Positions 1 through 8,465 of a DNA stretch of 64,000 nt are shown here, piece after piece. A program made the position numbers and the translations under genes. Under the pieces are notes generated by a model that did no database searches, was not told the DNA's origin, and was given only the letters and a program-made list of their open reading frames with translations. Position 1 is the first letter of the stretch, and every line of letters starts with the position of its first letter. This stretch comes from Oxalobacter vibrioformis (GTDB lineage Bacteria; Pseudomonadota; Gammaproteobacteria; Burkholderiales; Burkholderiaceae_D): contig NZ_CP098242.1 of assembly GCF_027118995.1 (NCBI RefSeq), forward strand, positions 2,333,001-2,397,000, in the 5' to 3' direction.

Positions 1-770
1 AGCGGCAGGTTTTCGGTCAGCAAAAACTGGTTTTTGATGAAGGTGCCAAGGAGCATGCTCTTGGAGCCGCCGAGGATTTCGGGGACGTAAAAGCAGCCCA
101 GCGAGGGCAGGAAAACGAGCATGCACCCGCCAATGATGCCCGGCAGGGTGAGCGGCAGGGTAATGTGCCAGAAGGTGCGCAGGTTGCTCGCTCCCAGGTC
201 TTTTGCGGCATCGATCAGGGTGCCGTCAAGCTTTTCGATGGAGGCGTACAGCGGCAGCACCATGAAGGGCAAAAAGGTATAGGACAGGCCGATAAAGACG
301 GCAAAGTCGGTGTACATCATCTGTAACGGCATGTCGATGATCCCGAAGAAAAGCAGGATCTTGTTGACCATGCCCTGGGCGCCGATGATGAGGATCAGGG
401 CGTAGGTGCGGATGAGGGAATTGGTCCAGAAGGGGATGATGACCAGGAGTAAAAGCCAGGGCCGCAAAACCGGCTTTGCCCGTGCAATGAGGTAGGCGAA
501 GGGGTAACCCATGATCAGGCACAAGACGGTGGAAAGTACGGCCAGGCGGATGGTTTCCCACAGGATGGAAACAAAAACGGGGTCAAAAAGCTCGGCGTAG
601 TTGTCCAGTGTCAAAAGGGGGATGGAGGCATGCAGCTCTGTGGTGTCCAGTACAGAAACCAGGAGTAAAGCCACCGTGGGCAACAGGGCAAAGACCGCAA
701 GCCACAGCCAGGTCAGGGTGATGGAAAATCCCCGGAAAAAGGAGCGGTTTTTGGACTCTGCAACGGCCAT
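1..770 (-). CDS. potB: Spermidine/putrescine ABC transporter permease PotB (3' end outside window)
   Basis: This is an inner-membrane permease of a polyamine importer and works with the ATPase encoded just upstream. The frame is open from an ATG at 770 to the window edge, so the C-terminus is missing. The visible protein has a hydrophobic N-terminal segment, several further membrane helices and a typical EAA loop (DAAKDLGASNLRTFWHITLP) that contacts the ATPase. Its ATG overlaps the potA stop codon by one base (TAATG), which implies translational coupling. The other permease and the binding protein probably lie beyond the left edge. The family call is firm; substrate preference between spermidine and putrescine cannot be read from this fragment. 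Confidence 0.93.
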   Translation of the reverse strand, partial: MAVAESKNRSFFRGFSITLTWLWLAVFALLPTVALLLVSVLDTTELHASIPLLTLDNYAELFDPVFVSILWETIRLAVLSTVLCLIMGYPFAYLIARAKPVLRPWLLLLVIIPFWTNSLIRTYALILIIGAQGMVNKILLFFGIIDMPLQMMYTDFAVFIGLSYTFLPFMVLPLYASIEKLDGTLIDAAKDLGASNLRTFWHITLPLTLPGIIGGCMLVFLPSLGCFYVPEILGGSKSMLLGTFIKNQFLLTENLP

Positions 771-1873
771 TATTCGCCTTCCTCGTCCAGTACGACTTCC
801 CAGCCCTCGATCCAGGAGACGGAAACGCGGTCGCCTTCGCGGTAGGTGATGTCTTCGTCGTCTTCATTGAAGTATTCGGCGGCCTGGAGGACTTTGCCAT
901 TGTCCAAAGTGAGCAGGATGTCAACGGTGGCGCCCTTGTAGACGGTATGCTCGATTTTCCCGGTGAAAAACGGGGGATTTAAGGCTTTTTCTTTTTCGAG
1001 GTAGACGATCAGATCTTCAGGGCGCAGCAGTACCTTGACGTTTTCTCCGACTTCGAGTTCGCGTTCGGTGCGCAGGGGGAATTCGATGCCCTCGACGTCA
1101 GCCTGGTAGGTGCCATCCTCGCGCACGGCCTTGACGGTGGCTTCAAGCACATTGATGTCGCCGACAAAGCCGGCCACAAAGAGGTTTTGCGGCTCTTCGT
1201 AGATTTCCTGGGAGGTGCCGACCTGCATGATGGCGCCGTCGTTCATGACGACGACACGGTCTGACATGGCAAAGGCTTCTTCCTGGTCATGGGTGACGAA
1301 AACGAAGGTGATGCCAAGCTGGCGCTGGAGCATCTTGATTTCCATCTGGAGCTGTTTCCGGAGTTTTAAGTCCAGCGCGGAAAAGGGTTCGTCCAGAAGG
1401 AGGACCAGTGGGTTGTTGACAATGGCGCGGGCAATGGCCACGCGCTGCTGCTGACCGCCGGAAAGCTGGCTGGGCATGCGGCGTGCCAGCGGCTCCATGT
1501 GGACGCGGCGCAGGACTTCTTTTACCTGCTTGTCGATTTCGGCGGCGGGAAGACGTTTCATCTTCAGGCCAAAGGCGATGTTGTCCCACACGCTCATGTG
1601 CGGAAAGAGGGAGTAGTTCTGGAAGACCGTGTTGACCTGCCTTTTTTCCGGCGGGGTGTCGGCAATATTGGTGCCGTTAAGCAGTAGTTCGCCCTGGCTG
1701 GGTTTTTCCAGGCCGGAGATCAGGCGTAAGATGGTGGTCTTGCCACAGCCGGAAGGGCCGAGCAGGGTGAGGAATTCGCCGTTCGCGATTTCCAGGTTGA
1801 TATTATGCAAAGCGGCTGTGTCGCCATAAAATTTGGCAACGCCACGGAGTTCGATGATGGGAGCGTTTTCCAC
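770..1873 (-). CDS. potA: Spermidine/putrescine ABC transporter ATP-binding protein PotA
   Basis: This 367-residue protein is the ATPase that powers polyamine import, close to the usual length of PotA. Walker A (GPSGCGKTT) lies at residues 39-47, the LSGGQ signature at about 137-141, Walker B (LLLDEP) at about 158-163 and the switch histidine in THDQEEA at about 195. A C-terminal TOBE-type domain follows from about residue 275. The start is a GTG preceded by an AGGGCAGGA ribosome site. It is the first gene of the visible operon and overlaps potB by one base. The 240-base leader contains a strong hairpin at 1907-1933 and a candidate promoter at 2029-2037. Confidence 0.95.
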   Translation of the reverse strand: MENAPIIELRGVAKFYGDTAALHNINLEIANGEFLTLLGPSGCGKTTILRLISGLEKPSQGELLLNGTNIADTPPEKRQVNTVFQNYSLFPHMSVWDNIAFGLKMKRLPAAEIDKQVKEVLRRVHMEPLARRMPSQLSGGQQQRVAIARAIVNNPLVLLLDEPFSALDLKLRKQLQMEIKMLQRQLGITFVFVTHDQEEAFAMSDRVVVMNDGAIMQVGTSQEIYEEPQNLFVAGFVGDINVLEATVKAVREDGTYQADVEGIEFPLRTERELEVGENVKVLLRPEDLIVYLEKEKALNPPFFTGKIEHTVYKGATVDILLTLDNGKVLQAAEYFNEDDEDITYREGDRVSVSWIEGWEVVLDEEGE

Positions 1874-1906
1874 CGCGATTCCTGCCCTCTTGAGAAAATA
1901 GATGAA

Positions 1907-1933
1907 AGGGGAAAAGCCGGAAACTTTTCCCCT
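1907..1933 (-). promoter_or_regulatory. Hairpin in the potA leader
   Basis: A perfect 10 bp inverted repeat (AGGGGAAAAG / CTTTTCCCCT) with a 7-base loop lies between the candidate potA promoter and its start codon. It lacks a clean T run on the minus strand, so I read it as a possible leader structure rather than a terminator. Confidence 0.4.
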
Positions 1934-2028
1934 GAAAAACTCTTGTCAAACTTATTTTCGTGTAAACGCCCGCATGAAGCGCTTATACGAAAATAAATGC
2001 ACGGCGATTGCCATTAAAAAGAGAGAGC

Positions 2029-2037
2029 ATTCTACCA
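2029..2037 (-). promoter_or_regulatory. Candidate extended -10 promoter for potA
   Basis: TGGTAGAAT on the minus strand fits the TGGYANNAT extended -10 pattern seen before many genes in this window. It would give a leader of about 150 bases ahead of potA. Confidence 0.4.
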
Positions 2038-2114
2038 CTAAAATGTTTGGTTTTTTCGAGAAAAAACAAAAGGAAGTGATCGGTTTTTTGCTACAGGAAG
2101 GTGAGTGCAGGGGA

Positions 2115-3464
2115 TCAGGGCGCGTTTGGTGTGAAAAGGGTTTGTTGCCCGATGATTTTCATTTCGTGGATTTTGCCGTTGAGAATGAGCACATACAGGT
2201 AGTGCAGGGCGTAGGTGTAGTCGTTATCGGCCAGGTACAGGTGGAGCGAGGTGGAAAGTTCATCGTCTTTTTCTGTTACGGAAACGAGGAGGGAATTGAT
2301 TTTGAGTGCGGCTCCCAGTGCTTCTTTTGTCAGGGGCGGGTTGTCGATAGCTTTTCGTGTTTCGTTGATGCTGGAAAGGAAACGCTCGGCAACCGGGCCT
2401 GTGATGGCGGCATAGCCGGTTTTGTCGAATTCGGCCAGGCAGGTATTGATTTCTTCCGCATAGCGGGAAAGGGCAGGGATTTTTGCATGGCGTTTTTTGC
2501 TGTCGATGGCTGCAGCCTCCATCTCGTTGATGGCATCAGAGATGAAATCAATCGCACGGGTGGCATAGTCCAGCCGGGTTTGCCAGTCGACAGTCGGGGA
2601 AGACCAGATTTTCTGGCAAAGCTCAAGTTTGCGCCCGATATGCTGCATGGCCTGTTTGCTGCCTTTTTTCATGTCGATGATCCGGGCCGCTTCTTCCATT
2701 ATTTCGAGAAGCGCGGATTTTTCCTCACTGGTCGGGACGGGCTCCCTGCCGCGGGCGACATTTTCATGATCATCCTTGATTTCTGTCAGGACGTCAGCCA
2801 GGTGTTCGGCAATCAGCCTGAAGTCGGGGATGATATCTTCGTTGGTCTTGTCGGTTTCTTCGATCAGCCACTGGACGTGTTCCTGGAGCTTTAACACATT
2901 GAGGTAAAAGACGGATTCCTCGTATTTGAGTTCATCCGGGATGCGGTTGATTTGCAGGATGCGCCGGATGGATGTCAACACCGGGGCCAGCAGCTCGACT
3001 TTCCGGGAAAAGGGGAGCGTGTTGTCTCTCAGGACAGCGGAAAAGGAATCCAATTGGCTGATGAGGTCTTCGTGGTTGTAGTATTTTTCGGTTTTGCTGT
3101 TCAAGGTGCCGTCCAGCAGGAAACCCCGCTTTTCCTCAAATTCGCGCAGGAACACAAAGGCGGCAGACAGGGTGCCGAGGGCATTTTCGTACCAGGTGAC
3201 GGTGTTCTGGTCTTTTTTCCGGGAAAGTAAAAAGGGGTTGGTCCGCTCGGGCGCTCCTTCGGGGATGATCTCGGCCTGCAGCGAGATGGTCTGTCCGGCG
3301 ATGGTTATCCGCGGGTCGTTTTTTGTCTGGTAACCGTAGAAGATGTAGGAGCCATCGTCCCATACCTGATCATACAGGCCAAACTCGGTATCTGCGCCAT
3401 AAATGGTGCAGATAAACGGTTCGGTCACAATATCTTCCAGTGTCTCACTGGGTTCGGCTGGCAT
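2115..3464 (-). CDS. Hypothetical protein, mostly helical
   Basis: This 449-residue protein is not recognised. The first 110 residues look like a mixed strand domain with many aromatic residues (for example DDGSYIFYGYQTKND). The rest is charged and helical with coiled-coil-like stretches. There is no signal peptide and no membrane segment, so it is probably cytoplasmic. It is chosen over the 330-codon frame on the opposite strand because its composition is protein-like throughout. The ATG at 3464 follows GGGAAC, and a TGGTATTGT element lies about 50 bases upstream. The gene is flanked by potA and Sel1 locus A, but no functional link is evident. Confidence 0.75.
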   Translation of the reverse strand: MPAEPSETLEDIVTEPFICTIYGADTEFGLYDQVWDDGSYIFYGYQTKNDPRITIAGQTISLQAEIIPEGAPERTNPFLLSRKKDQNTVTWYENALGTLSAAFVFLREFEEKRGFLLDGTLNSKTEKYYNHEDLISQLDSFSAVLRDNTLPFSRKVELLAPVLTSIRRILQINRIPDELKYEESVFYLNVLKLQEHVQWLIEETDKTNEDIIPDFRLIAEHLADVLTEIKDDHENVARGREPVPTSEEKSALLEIMEEAARIIDMKKGSKQAMQHIGRKLELCQKIWSSPTVDWQTRLDYATRAIDFISDAINEMEAAAIDSKKRHAKIPALSRYAEEINTCLAEFDKTGYAAITGPVAERFLSSINETRKAIDNPPLTKEALGAALKINSLLVSVTEKDDELSTSLHLYLADNDYTYALHYLYVLILNGKIHEMKIIGQQTLFTPNAP

Positions 3465-3656
3465 GGGTGTTCCCGGATGGAGTGGAAAAATATTTCATGA
3501 AAGCAACATTACAATACCATATCATGGCGCAGGGCAAAAGGGGGATATAAGGCCGGGTTTGCTGCCTTTTATCAATTTTGAGGGGGCGGTGGGGTCGGGT
3601 GTGCTCCGGCGCGGGAAGACAGAGGGGAACCGGCAGCGTAAAACAGGAGTGGCAGG

Positions 3657-4532
3657 TTATTGCAGTGTTTTCAGTTTTCCTTGGGCATCCTTGTTACCCT
3701 GTTCGGCGGATTTGGTGTACCAGTAGAGGGCTTTGTCACGATCGGCTCTGATGCCGATGCCGAGTTCGTAGGCCTCTGCCAGGAGCAGTTGAGCGCGTGC
3801 CATGCCTTGTTCGGCTGCCTTGCGGTAGTATTCAATCGCCTTGACATAATCTACCGCTACGCCTTTGCCTTGCCAGTAGGAAACGCCGAGATTGAACTGG
3901 GCGTCGACATATCCCTTGTCGGCTGCTTTTTTGTACCATTGGGTAGCAATAATGTCATCGCGCTTTACACCAAGGCCACGGCGGTAAGAAGTGCCGATAT
4001 TAAACATGGCTTCAGCGGCGCCAAGTTCGGCTGCTTTCTTGTATAGTGCAAGCGCCTTGGCATGATCCTGTATTACGCCGTTGCCATCCCGGTACAGGTT
4101 GCCGAGGTTGTTCAGTGCACCAAAATCATTTTGCTCAGCTGCCTTCTGGTACCAAAAGGCAGCTTTCGCATAATCTTGCTTTACCCCTATGCTTTCAGCA
4201 TAGATTACACCGGTATTGTACTGTGCCAGCACATCGCCGTTTTCCGCTGCTTTTTCCTGCCAGTAGGCCGCCTTTGCCAGATCCTTCTTGACGCCGAGTC
4301 CCTTTTCATACAGGGTCGCCAGGCCGACGTAGCCTTTGACATGACCTTCTTCAGCGGCTTTTTTGAAATAAACATGCGCCCTGGCATAATCGCCCTGTTG
4401 AAAATATTTTGCTCCTTCGGAAAAGGTGTCTGCCATGACTGTGGTCGAAACAAGCCATAATGCCAGGATCAGGAGCAGGGCGGATGTTTTGTGGAAGTTG
4501 CCGGTCAGGCGTTGATGGTAGGACAATGTCAT
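3657..4532 (-). CDS. Exported Sel1-repeat protein, locus A distal copy
   Basis: The protein has 291 residues, an N-terminal signal peptide ending near residue 35 (STTVMA, then DTFSEG), a TPR-like half repeat (YFQQGDYARAHVYFKKAA) and six Sel1 repeats. It is therefore probably periplasmic, where Sel1 arrays bind protein partners. It is a tandem duplicate of the next gene upstream. Residues 1-108 and the last two repeats are almost identical between the two, whereas repeats 2-4 differ, which is what diversification of a binding face would look like. It has its own promoter-like TGGCAAGAT at 4588-4580 and a CAGGAG-type ribosome site. The partner is inferred to be connected with the large protein encoded at 5629-7155. 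Confidence 0.9.
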   Translation of the reverse strand: MTLSYHQRLTGNFHKTSALLLILALWLVSTTVMADTFSEGAKYFQQGDYARAHVYFKKAAEEGHVKGYVGLATLYEKGLGVKKDLAKAAYWQEKAAENGDVLAQYNTGVIYAESIGVKQDYAKAAFWYQKAAEQNDFGALNNLGNLYRDGNGVIQDHAKALALYKKAAELGAAEAMFNIGTSYRRGLGVKRDDIIATQWYKKAADKGYVDAQFNLGVSYWQGKGVAVDYVKAIEYYRKAAEQGMARAQLLLAEAYELGIGIRADRDKALYWYTKSAEQGNKDAQGKLKTLQ

Positions 4533-4579
4533 GCCAAGGCTCCTGGTGATGCGGTTGATGGACAGGGTTATATGAGCCT

Positions 4580-4588
4580 ATCTTGCCA
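4580..4588 (-). promoter_or_regulatory. Candidate extended -10 promoter, distal Sel1 gene of locus A
   Basis: TGGCAAGAT on the minus strand lies about 50 bases before the ATG. The same sequence followed by AGGC occurs before the sister gene at 5564-5572. Confidence 0.5.
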
Positions 4589-4640
4589 TACTTTCCGGTC
4601 GATGCTTTGTATTGTTTTTATAGGGTCTGTGACCAGCAGG

Positions 4641-5516
4641 TCATTGCAATTCTTTCAGTTTTCCCTGCGCATCGATATCTCCCTGTTCGGCGGCTTTGGT
4701 GTACCAGTAGAGCGCTTTTTCGCGATCAGCCCCGATGCCGATGCCGAGTTCGTATGCCTCTCCCAGAAGCAGTTGGGCTCGCGACATGCCTTGTTCTGCC
4801 GCCTTGCGGTAGTATTCAACCGCCTTGACATAATCCACAGCTACGCCTTTGCCTTGCCAGTAGGAAACGCCGAGATTGAATTGGGCGTCGGCATATCCCT
4901 TGTCGGCTGCTTTTTTGTACCATTGGATAGCCTTGGTAAGGTCTTGCTTCACTCCCAGGCCCAGGTCATGGAAAACAGCAATATTGAACATGGCAGTGCG
5001 GTTTTCCAGTTCAGCCGCTTTCTTGTATAGTGTAAGCGCCTTGGTATAATCCTGTTTTACCCCGTTGCCGTGACGATACAGGTTGCCGAGGTTGTTCAAG
5101 GCACTTGACTCGCTGCTGTCGGCAGCTTTTTGGTACCAGTACGCGGCTTTGGCATAATCCTGCCTCACGCCGATGCCATCATCATAGATTACACCGGTAT
5201 TGTACTGCGCCAGTACATCGCCGTTTTCCGCTGCTTTTTCCTGCCAGTAGGCCGCCTTTGCCAGATCCTTCTTGACGCCGAATCCCTTTTCATACAGGGT
5301 CGCCAGGCCGACGTAGCCTTTGACATGACCTTCTTCAGCGGCTTTTTGGAAATAAACATGCGCCCTGGCATAATCGCCCTGTTGAAAATATTTTGCTCCT
5401 TCGGAAAAGGTGTCTGCCATGACTGTGGTCGAAACAAGCCATAATGCCAGGACCAGGAGCAGGGCGGATGTTTTGTGGAAGTTGCCGGTCAGGCGTTGAT
5501 GGTAGGACAATGTCAT
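4641..5516 (-). CDS. Exported Sel1-repeat protein, locus A proximal copy
   Basis: This is the 291-residue sister of the gene at 3657-4532, with the same signal peptide and six repeats. The central repeats carry different residues (DDGIGVRQD, RHGNGVKQD, HDLGLGVKQD). The intergenic regions before the two genes are also related, so coding region and promoter were duplicated together. It directly follows the terminator of the large gene at 5629-7155 on the same strand, so it is probably transcribed separately from that gene. Confidence 0.9.
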   Translation of the reverse strand: MTLSYHQRLTGNFHKTSALLLVLALWLVSTTVMADTFSEGAKYFQQGDYARAHVYFQKAAEEGHVKGYVGLATLYEKGFGVKKDLAKAAYWQEKAAENGDVLAQYNTGVIYDDGIGVRQDYAKAAYWYQKAADSSESSALNNLGNLYRHGNGVKQDYTKALTLYKKAAELENRTAMFNIAVFHDLGLGVKQDLTKAIQWYKKAADKGYADAQFNLGVSYWQGKGVAVDYVKAVEYYRKAAEQGMSRAQLLLGEAYELGIGIGADREKALYWYTKAAEQGDIDAQGKLKELQ

Positions 5517-5563
5517 GCCAGGGCTCCTGGTGATTCGGTTAGTTGGAAAGGCGATGCAAGCCT

Positions 5564-5572
5564 ATCTTGCCA
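5564..5572 (-). promoter_or_regulatory. Candidate extended -10 promoter, proximal Sel1 gene of locus A
   Basis: TGGCAAGAT (minus strand), followed by AGGC, lies between the terminator of the large gene and the Sel1 start. Confidence 0.5.
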
Positions 5573-5595
5573 TATTTTTGTGCCGATGCAAAAGA

Positions 5596-5622
5596 AAGAA
5601 GACCGGGTTGTCCGGCCTTCTT
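5596..5622 (-). terminator. Rho-independent terminator of the locus A large gene
   Basis: An 11 bp stem (minus strand AAGAAGGCCGG / CCGGTCTTCTT, one mismatch) with a 5-base loop is followed by TTCTTTT. It begins 7 bases after the stop codon. Confidence 0.8.
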
Positions 5623-5628
5623 GCACTT

Positions 5629-7155
5629 TTACCAGCCGTGACCGTCGTTAATGGCAGGCCCGTTTTTTAGGTACATGCGTAATGCTTCTCCCAGTGCTGT
5701 TTTCAGGCCATCCTTTGCCATGTTTCTGGCAAAATCCAGGGCGGCAGAGGTGCCTTCTTCGGGGACGAGTTTGTCCAGCCGCAGCGTTGCCAGATGGATG
5801 AGAAACTTTTCGGCTGCCTCATCCGCACCCCGAACGGATGCCGCCTCTTTTTTGGCTTCGCCAAGTGCCACTAATTCAGGCTTGTATTGTCTGTACTGAA
5901 GGTAATGCCGCCTGAAATGAGGGTCCTGCATCAGCGAATCGAAAGACATGCGGTCATACCTTTCCAGTGCATTTGCCTCTGTCGTATGGTAAGCGTCGCT
6001 TATTTCCCCAGCGATAAATGCTGATCCGATCAATCGGGGATTGATCCCATATTGCCCTGTCAGGGTGGCAAAGGCTACTGCGGGAATCAGGCGAGCCACT
6101 GCATTGCCGATCTCCACGGCCTTGCCTGTAGCGGTGCTTGTGCCATCCGGGGCAGTCAATGCAGAATCCCCGTTCATAGCATCCTTTCCACTTCGATATA
6201 CCTTTTCCTGCAACCCCGAAAAGGTTTCTACCAAATTGCCGTTTCCTGACGCCCGCGATATCCTGTTGATGGAATGTGGAATGAGATCTGCCCACTGGAC
6301 GGGAGGTACGTCGAAAACGCCGCCATACATATTGGTGGCAAACTGGTTCCCGATACTGCTGGCGGGCGTCTCGTAGATATCGGCTGCTTGCCTGGTGACA
6401 TCGTCTGGTTGCGTGTTCAGGTAGGCTGCCTGGTAGTTGTCCTGGTAGCGCGATATGCCGGTTGCCCCATGACGGGCGTTATCTGCGCTGTCGGCCTGGT
6501 TTCGCAGGTCGTGAATCATCTGCTCTTTCCTGATGATCGGGGCATTTCCTGTTTGCCGCTGTTGTGCATCGGCTCCGGCAGCGCGGAAGGAAAGGCTGTC
6601 ACCGGCATGGTTCCGGTTTTTCTCCTGGTTTGCCGTGTTGATGGTTTTTTGGGATTGTTCGGCGGCTGCTGTTTCGGCAGGACTCAATTGCCCCATACGC
6701 TGAAATGCTTTCAGGGCGGCATTACGGGCCGGTTCATCCGAACGGTAACGGAATGCCTCATCGGTTTTTCCGCTCCAGTTCCATTTCAGTTTTGCGGGAT
6801 CGGCCCGATCCTGTATTTCCTGCATGGTGTTGCCGTAAAGATCGGGTGAGTCAGTTGGACTGGCTGCGTTACCGGAAAGGATATCCCGTTTTCGGGGAAT
6901 GCCGAAAAAGGCATTCTGGTTTTCGCGTCTGACCCGTTCATCTTCCAGGCCATGCGGTGATGCTGTGCTGCTGTCATCCGTACGGGTGATACTGGCTGGC
7001 GAAAAAGCATAAGGCGCTGTACCCGCCGCCGCTAATGATGTGCTGTCCGATGGACTGATGCCGTTGTTTTCCGTAAAGCCGCGGTCAACATGGACTGTCC
7101 TGAAATTGGTATTCCTGTCCGGCAAGGGATTATTGTTATCAAATAGGTTTTTCAT
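5629..7155 (-). CDS. Large protein of Sel1 locus A, possible secreted effector
   Basis: This 508-residue protein has no signal peptide. The N-terminal half is polar, low-complexity and rich in N, S, A and D. A hydrophobic Gly/Ala stretch (about residues 350-395) precedes a charged helical C-terminus ending GHGW. Its N-terminus (LFDNN) and aromatic C-terminal end resemble those of the large proteins at 10997 and 26165, and all three are followed by a terminator and two exported Sel1 genes. The leader has a hairpin at 7217-7232. I infer a substrate of some secretion or injection device whose partners are the Sel1 proteins; no catalytic motif is recognised. A phage-type ejection protein is the main alternative. 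Confidence 0.6.
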   Translation of the reverse strand: MKNLFDNNNPLPDRNTNFRTVHVDRGFTENNGISPSDSTSLAAAGTAPYAFSPASITRTDDSSTASPHGLEDERVRRENQNAFFGIPRKRDILSGNAASPTDSPDLYGNTMQEIQDRADPAKLKWNWSGKTDEAFRYRSDEPARNAALKAFQRMGQLSPAETAAAEQSQKTINTANQEKNRNHAGDSLSFRAAGADAQQRQTGNAPIIRKEQMIHDLRNQADSADNARHGATGISRYQDNYQAAYLNTQPDDVTRQAADIYETPASSIGNQFATNMYGGVFDVPPVQWADLIPHSINRISRASGNGNLVETFSGLQEKVYRSGKDAMNGDSALTAPDGTSTATGKAVEIGNAVARLIPAVAFATLTGQYGINPRLIGSAFIAGEISDAYHTTEANALERYDRMSFDSLMQDPHFRRHYLQYRQYKPELVALGEAKKEAASVRGADEAAEKFLIHLATLRLDKLVPEEGTSAALDFARNMAKDGLKTALGEALRMYLKNGPAINDGHGW

Positions 7156-7216
7156 GAAGGTTTCCGTATAAGCTTGTCTGTGCCTCCTGTATGACGGGGT
7201 GACAGAATGTAAAGGA

Positions 7217-7232
7217 CACAGTGGACACTGTG
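7217..7232 (-). promoter_or_regulatory. Hairpin in the leader of the locus A large gene
   Basis: CACAGTG and CACTGTG form a perfect 7 bp stem with a two-base gap. It lies just downstream of the candidate promoter and about 60 bases before the ATG. Confidence 0.45.
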
Positions 7233-7241
7233 CTCTCTACC

Positions 7242-7259
7242 GTTATACGCTACTGTCAA
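7242..7259 (-). promoter_or_regulatory. Promoter-like TTGACA/TATAAC pair before the locus A large gene
   Basis: On the minus strand TTGACA and TATAAC are separated by only 6 bases. That is too short for a normal -35/-10 pair, so TATAAC may act as a -10 and TTGACA may be part of another site. A similar arrangement occurs in the phage leaders. Confidence 0.35.
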
Positions 7260-7383
7260 GGGGGCTCAGGCTATTTGACCGAAACTTTGTCACATCATCG
7301 GGAAAGGCTGATGGGCTGTGGGTTTGGGGAAAAGGGGTGCGGACGATGCAGCGAATGGTTTGCTGCATGTGCCCGTTTTTTCG

Positions 7384-8256
7384 CTAGCTCGGTTTCAAGA
7401 GGCCGCCGTGTCCCGAGCAGGCGCCGGTGCCTTTCCCGGATACGTTCCCGTCCTTGCAGTAAGCAGGCGGCTTGTGTTCTCTGCGGTATTTTGATATTTC
7501 GTCCTGGTAAAAGCGGCGGGTATCCACGCGTGTCTCGCGTGAGGTACCCCAGGCCTTGTTGCTGCCATAGGAGGGATCATGCGGGCTAGCCGCTTCATAG
7601 AGTGCCCGGGCTGCCTTGCGGGAGGTCTCGCTGGTTTTGTTGTTGGCGGTATTGTCGGCCAGGCTGCCCTTGACGGGTCTGGTGGTGTAGGGGTAAAGCG
7701 ATTCGCCGGAACGGGTACCGTAGTATTTTTCGGGTTTTTTGTCCTGCCGGTCCGGTGTGTAAAGGCTTTTTGCCTGCCGGGCAGGCGGGGTGCCTTGTGC
7801 AGGCGTGTGCCAGGCGTTTTTCTGCCGTGTGGAATAATCAGGCCCGACCCACTGGTGCGTTGACCTGGCGGAAGGGGCCGGGGCGGTGGTTGCGCCGTAG
7901 GTATTGCTGTCTATCCGGCCGCTGTGGCGGTGACGGTTTGGGTCGGCGCTGTGGTAGCGCATTCGCTCGTCATTTCTGCGGCTGCCCCGGCTGTAATCCC
8001 GGTTGTCTATCCTGCCGCCATAGCTGCGGCTGTTGCGGTTACGGTTTTGCTCGAATTCACGGTCGATCTGCCGCTGCTCGCGCGCCTTTGTGCGCTCCCA
8101 TTCGGCACCGGGGTTGGCGCGCTGGTGGGCGGGCCGGTAGTCACCGAAGAGATTGTTCGGAACCCCGCGCCCGAACTGGTCCACCTGGGCATGGGAAGCA
8201 GGCGCCAGAAGGGCAAGGAAAAGCGGCAGCAGGGAAAAGCGGAGGAGAAAACGCAT
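7384..8256 (-). CDS. Secreted basic Tyr/Arg/Asn-rich protein with DUF3761-like C-terminus
   Basis: This 290-residue protein starts with a clear signal peptide (cleavage near residue 23, ASHAQ). A long low-complexity region rich in R, N, Y and S follows. The C-terminus carries CKDGNVSGKG-TGACSGHGGL, which resembles the cysteine-containing motif of DUF3761-type exported proteins. The two cysteines may form a disulfide in the periplasm or outside the cell. It stands alone between the locus A large gene and a transporter remnant. A hairpin with 7 bp arms (ATGCAGC / GCTGCAT) lies downstream at about 7344-7368. Function is unknown. Confidence 0.7.
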   Translation of the reverse strand: MRFLLRFSLLPLFLALLAPASHAQVDQFGRGVPNNLFGDYRPAHQRANPGAEWERTKAREQRQIDREFEQNRNRNSRSYGGRIDNRDYSRGSRRNDERMRYHSADPNRHRHSGRIDSNTYGATTAPAPSARSTHQWVGPDYSTRQKNAWHTPAQGTPPARQAKSLYTPDRQDKKPEKYYGTRSGESLYPYTTRPVKGSLADNTANNKTSETSRKAARALYEAASPHDPSYGSNKAWGTSRETRVDTRRFYQDEISKYRREHKPPAYCKDGNVSGKGTGACSGHGGLLKPS

Positions 8257-8465
8257 GCGGGCTTTCAGGGGTCAGATTAGCGCGATGATACGGGTGCCGG
8301 ACAGACGGTACCGGCAAACACTTCCATTACACCATGCCGGGAGGCCGGGTTCAAGTTTTTTTTGCCCGTAAAAGCGGCAAAAACGGGGGGACAGATATGC
8401 AGTAATGTTTTTTTTGGGCCTACACTTCCCTTTTTGAATGCCTGTGTTGCTGCCCCTGATCCTGG

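Noticed and set aside
2050..2067. GTTTTTTC / GAAAAAAC palindrome as terminator of the hypothetical gene at 2115
   Set aside because: The stem is almost all A-T and would be too weak; left unassigned.
1902..2894. Open frame of 330 codons on the plus strand
   Set aside because: It lies opposite the 449-residue gene on the minus strand, is rich in Phe/Gly/Cys patterns typical of a reverse shadow, and has no ribosome site.
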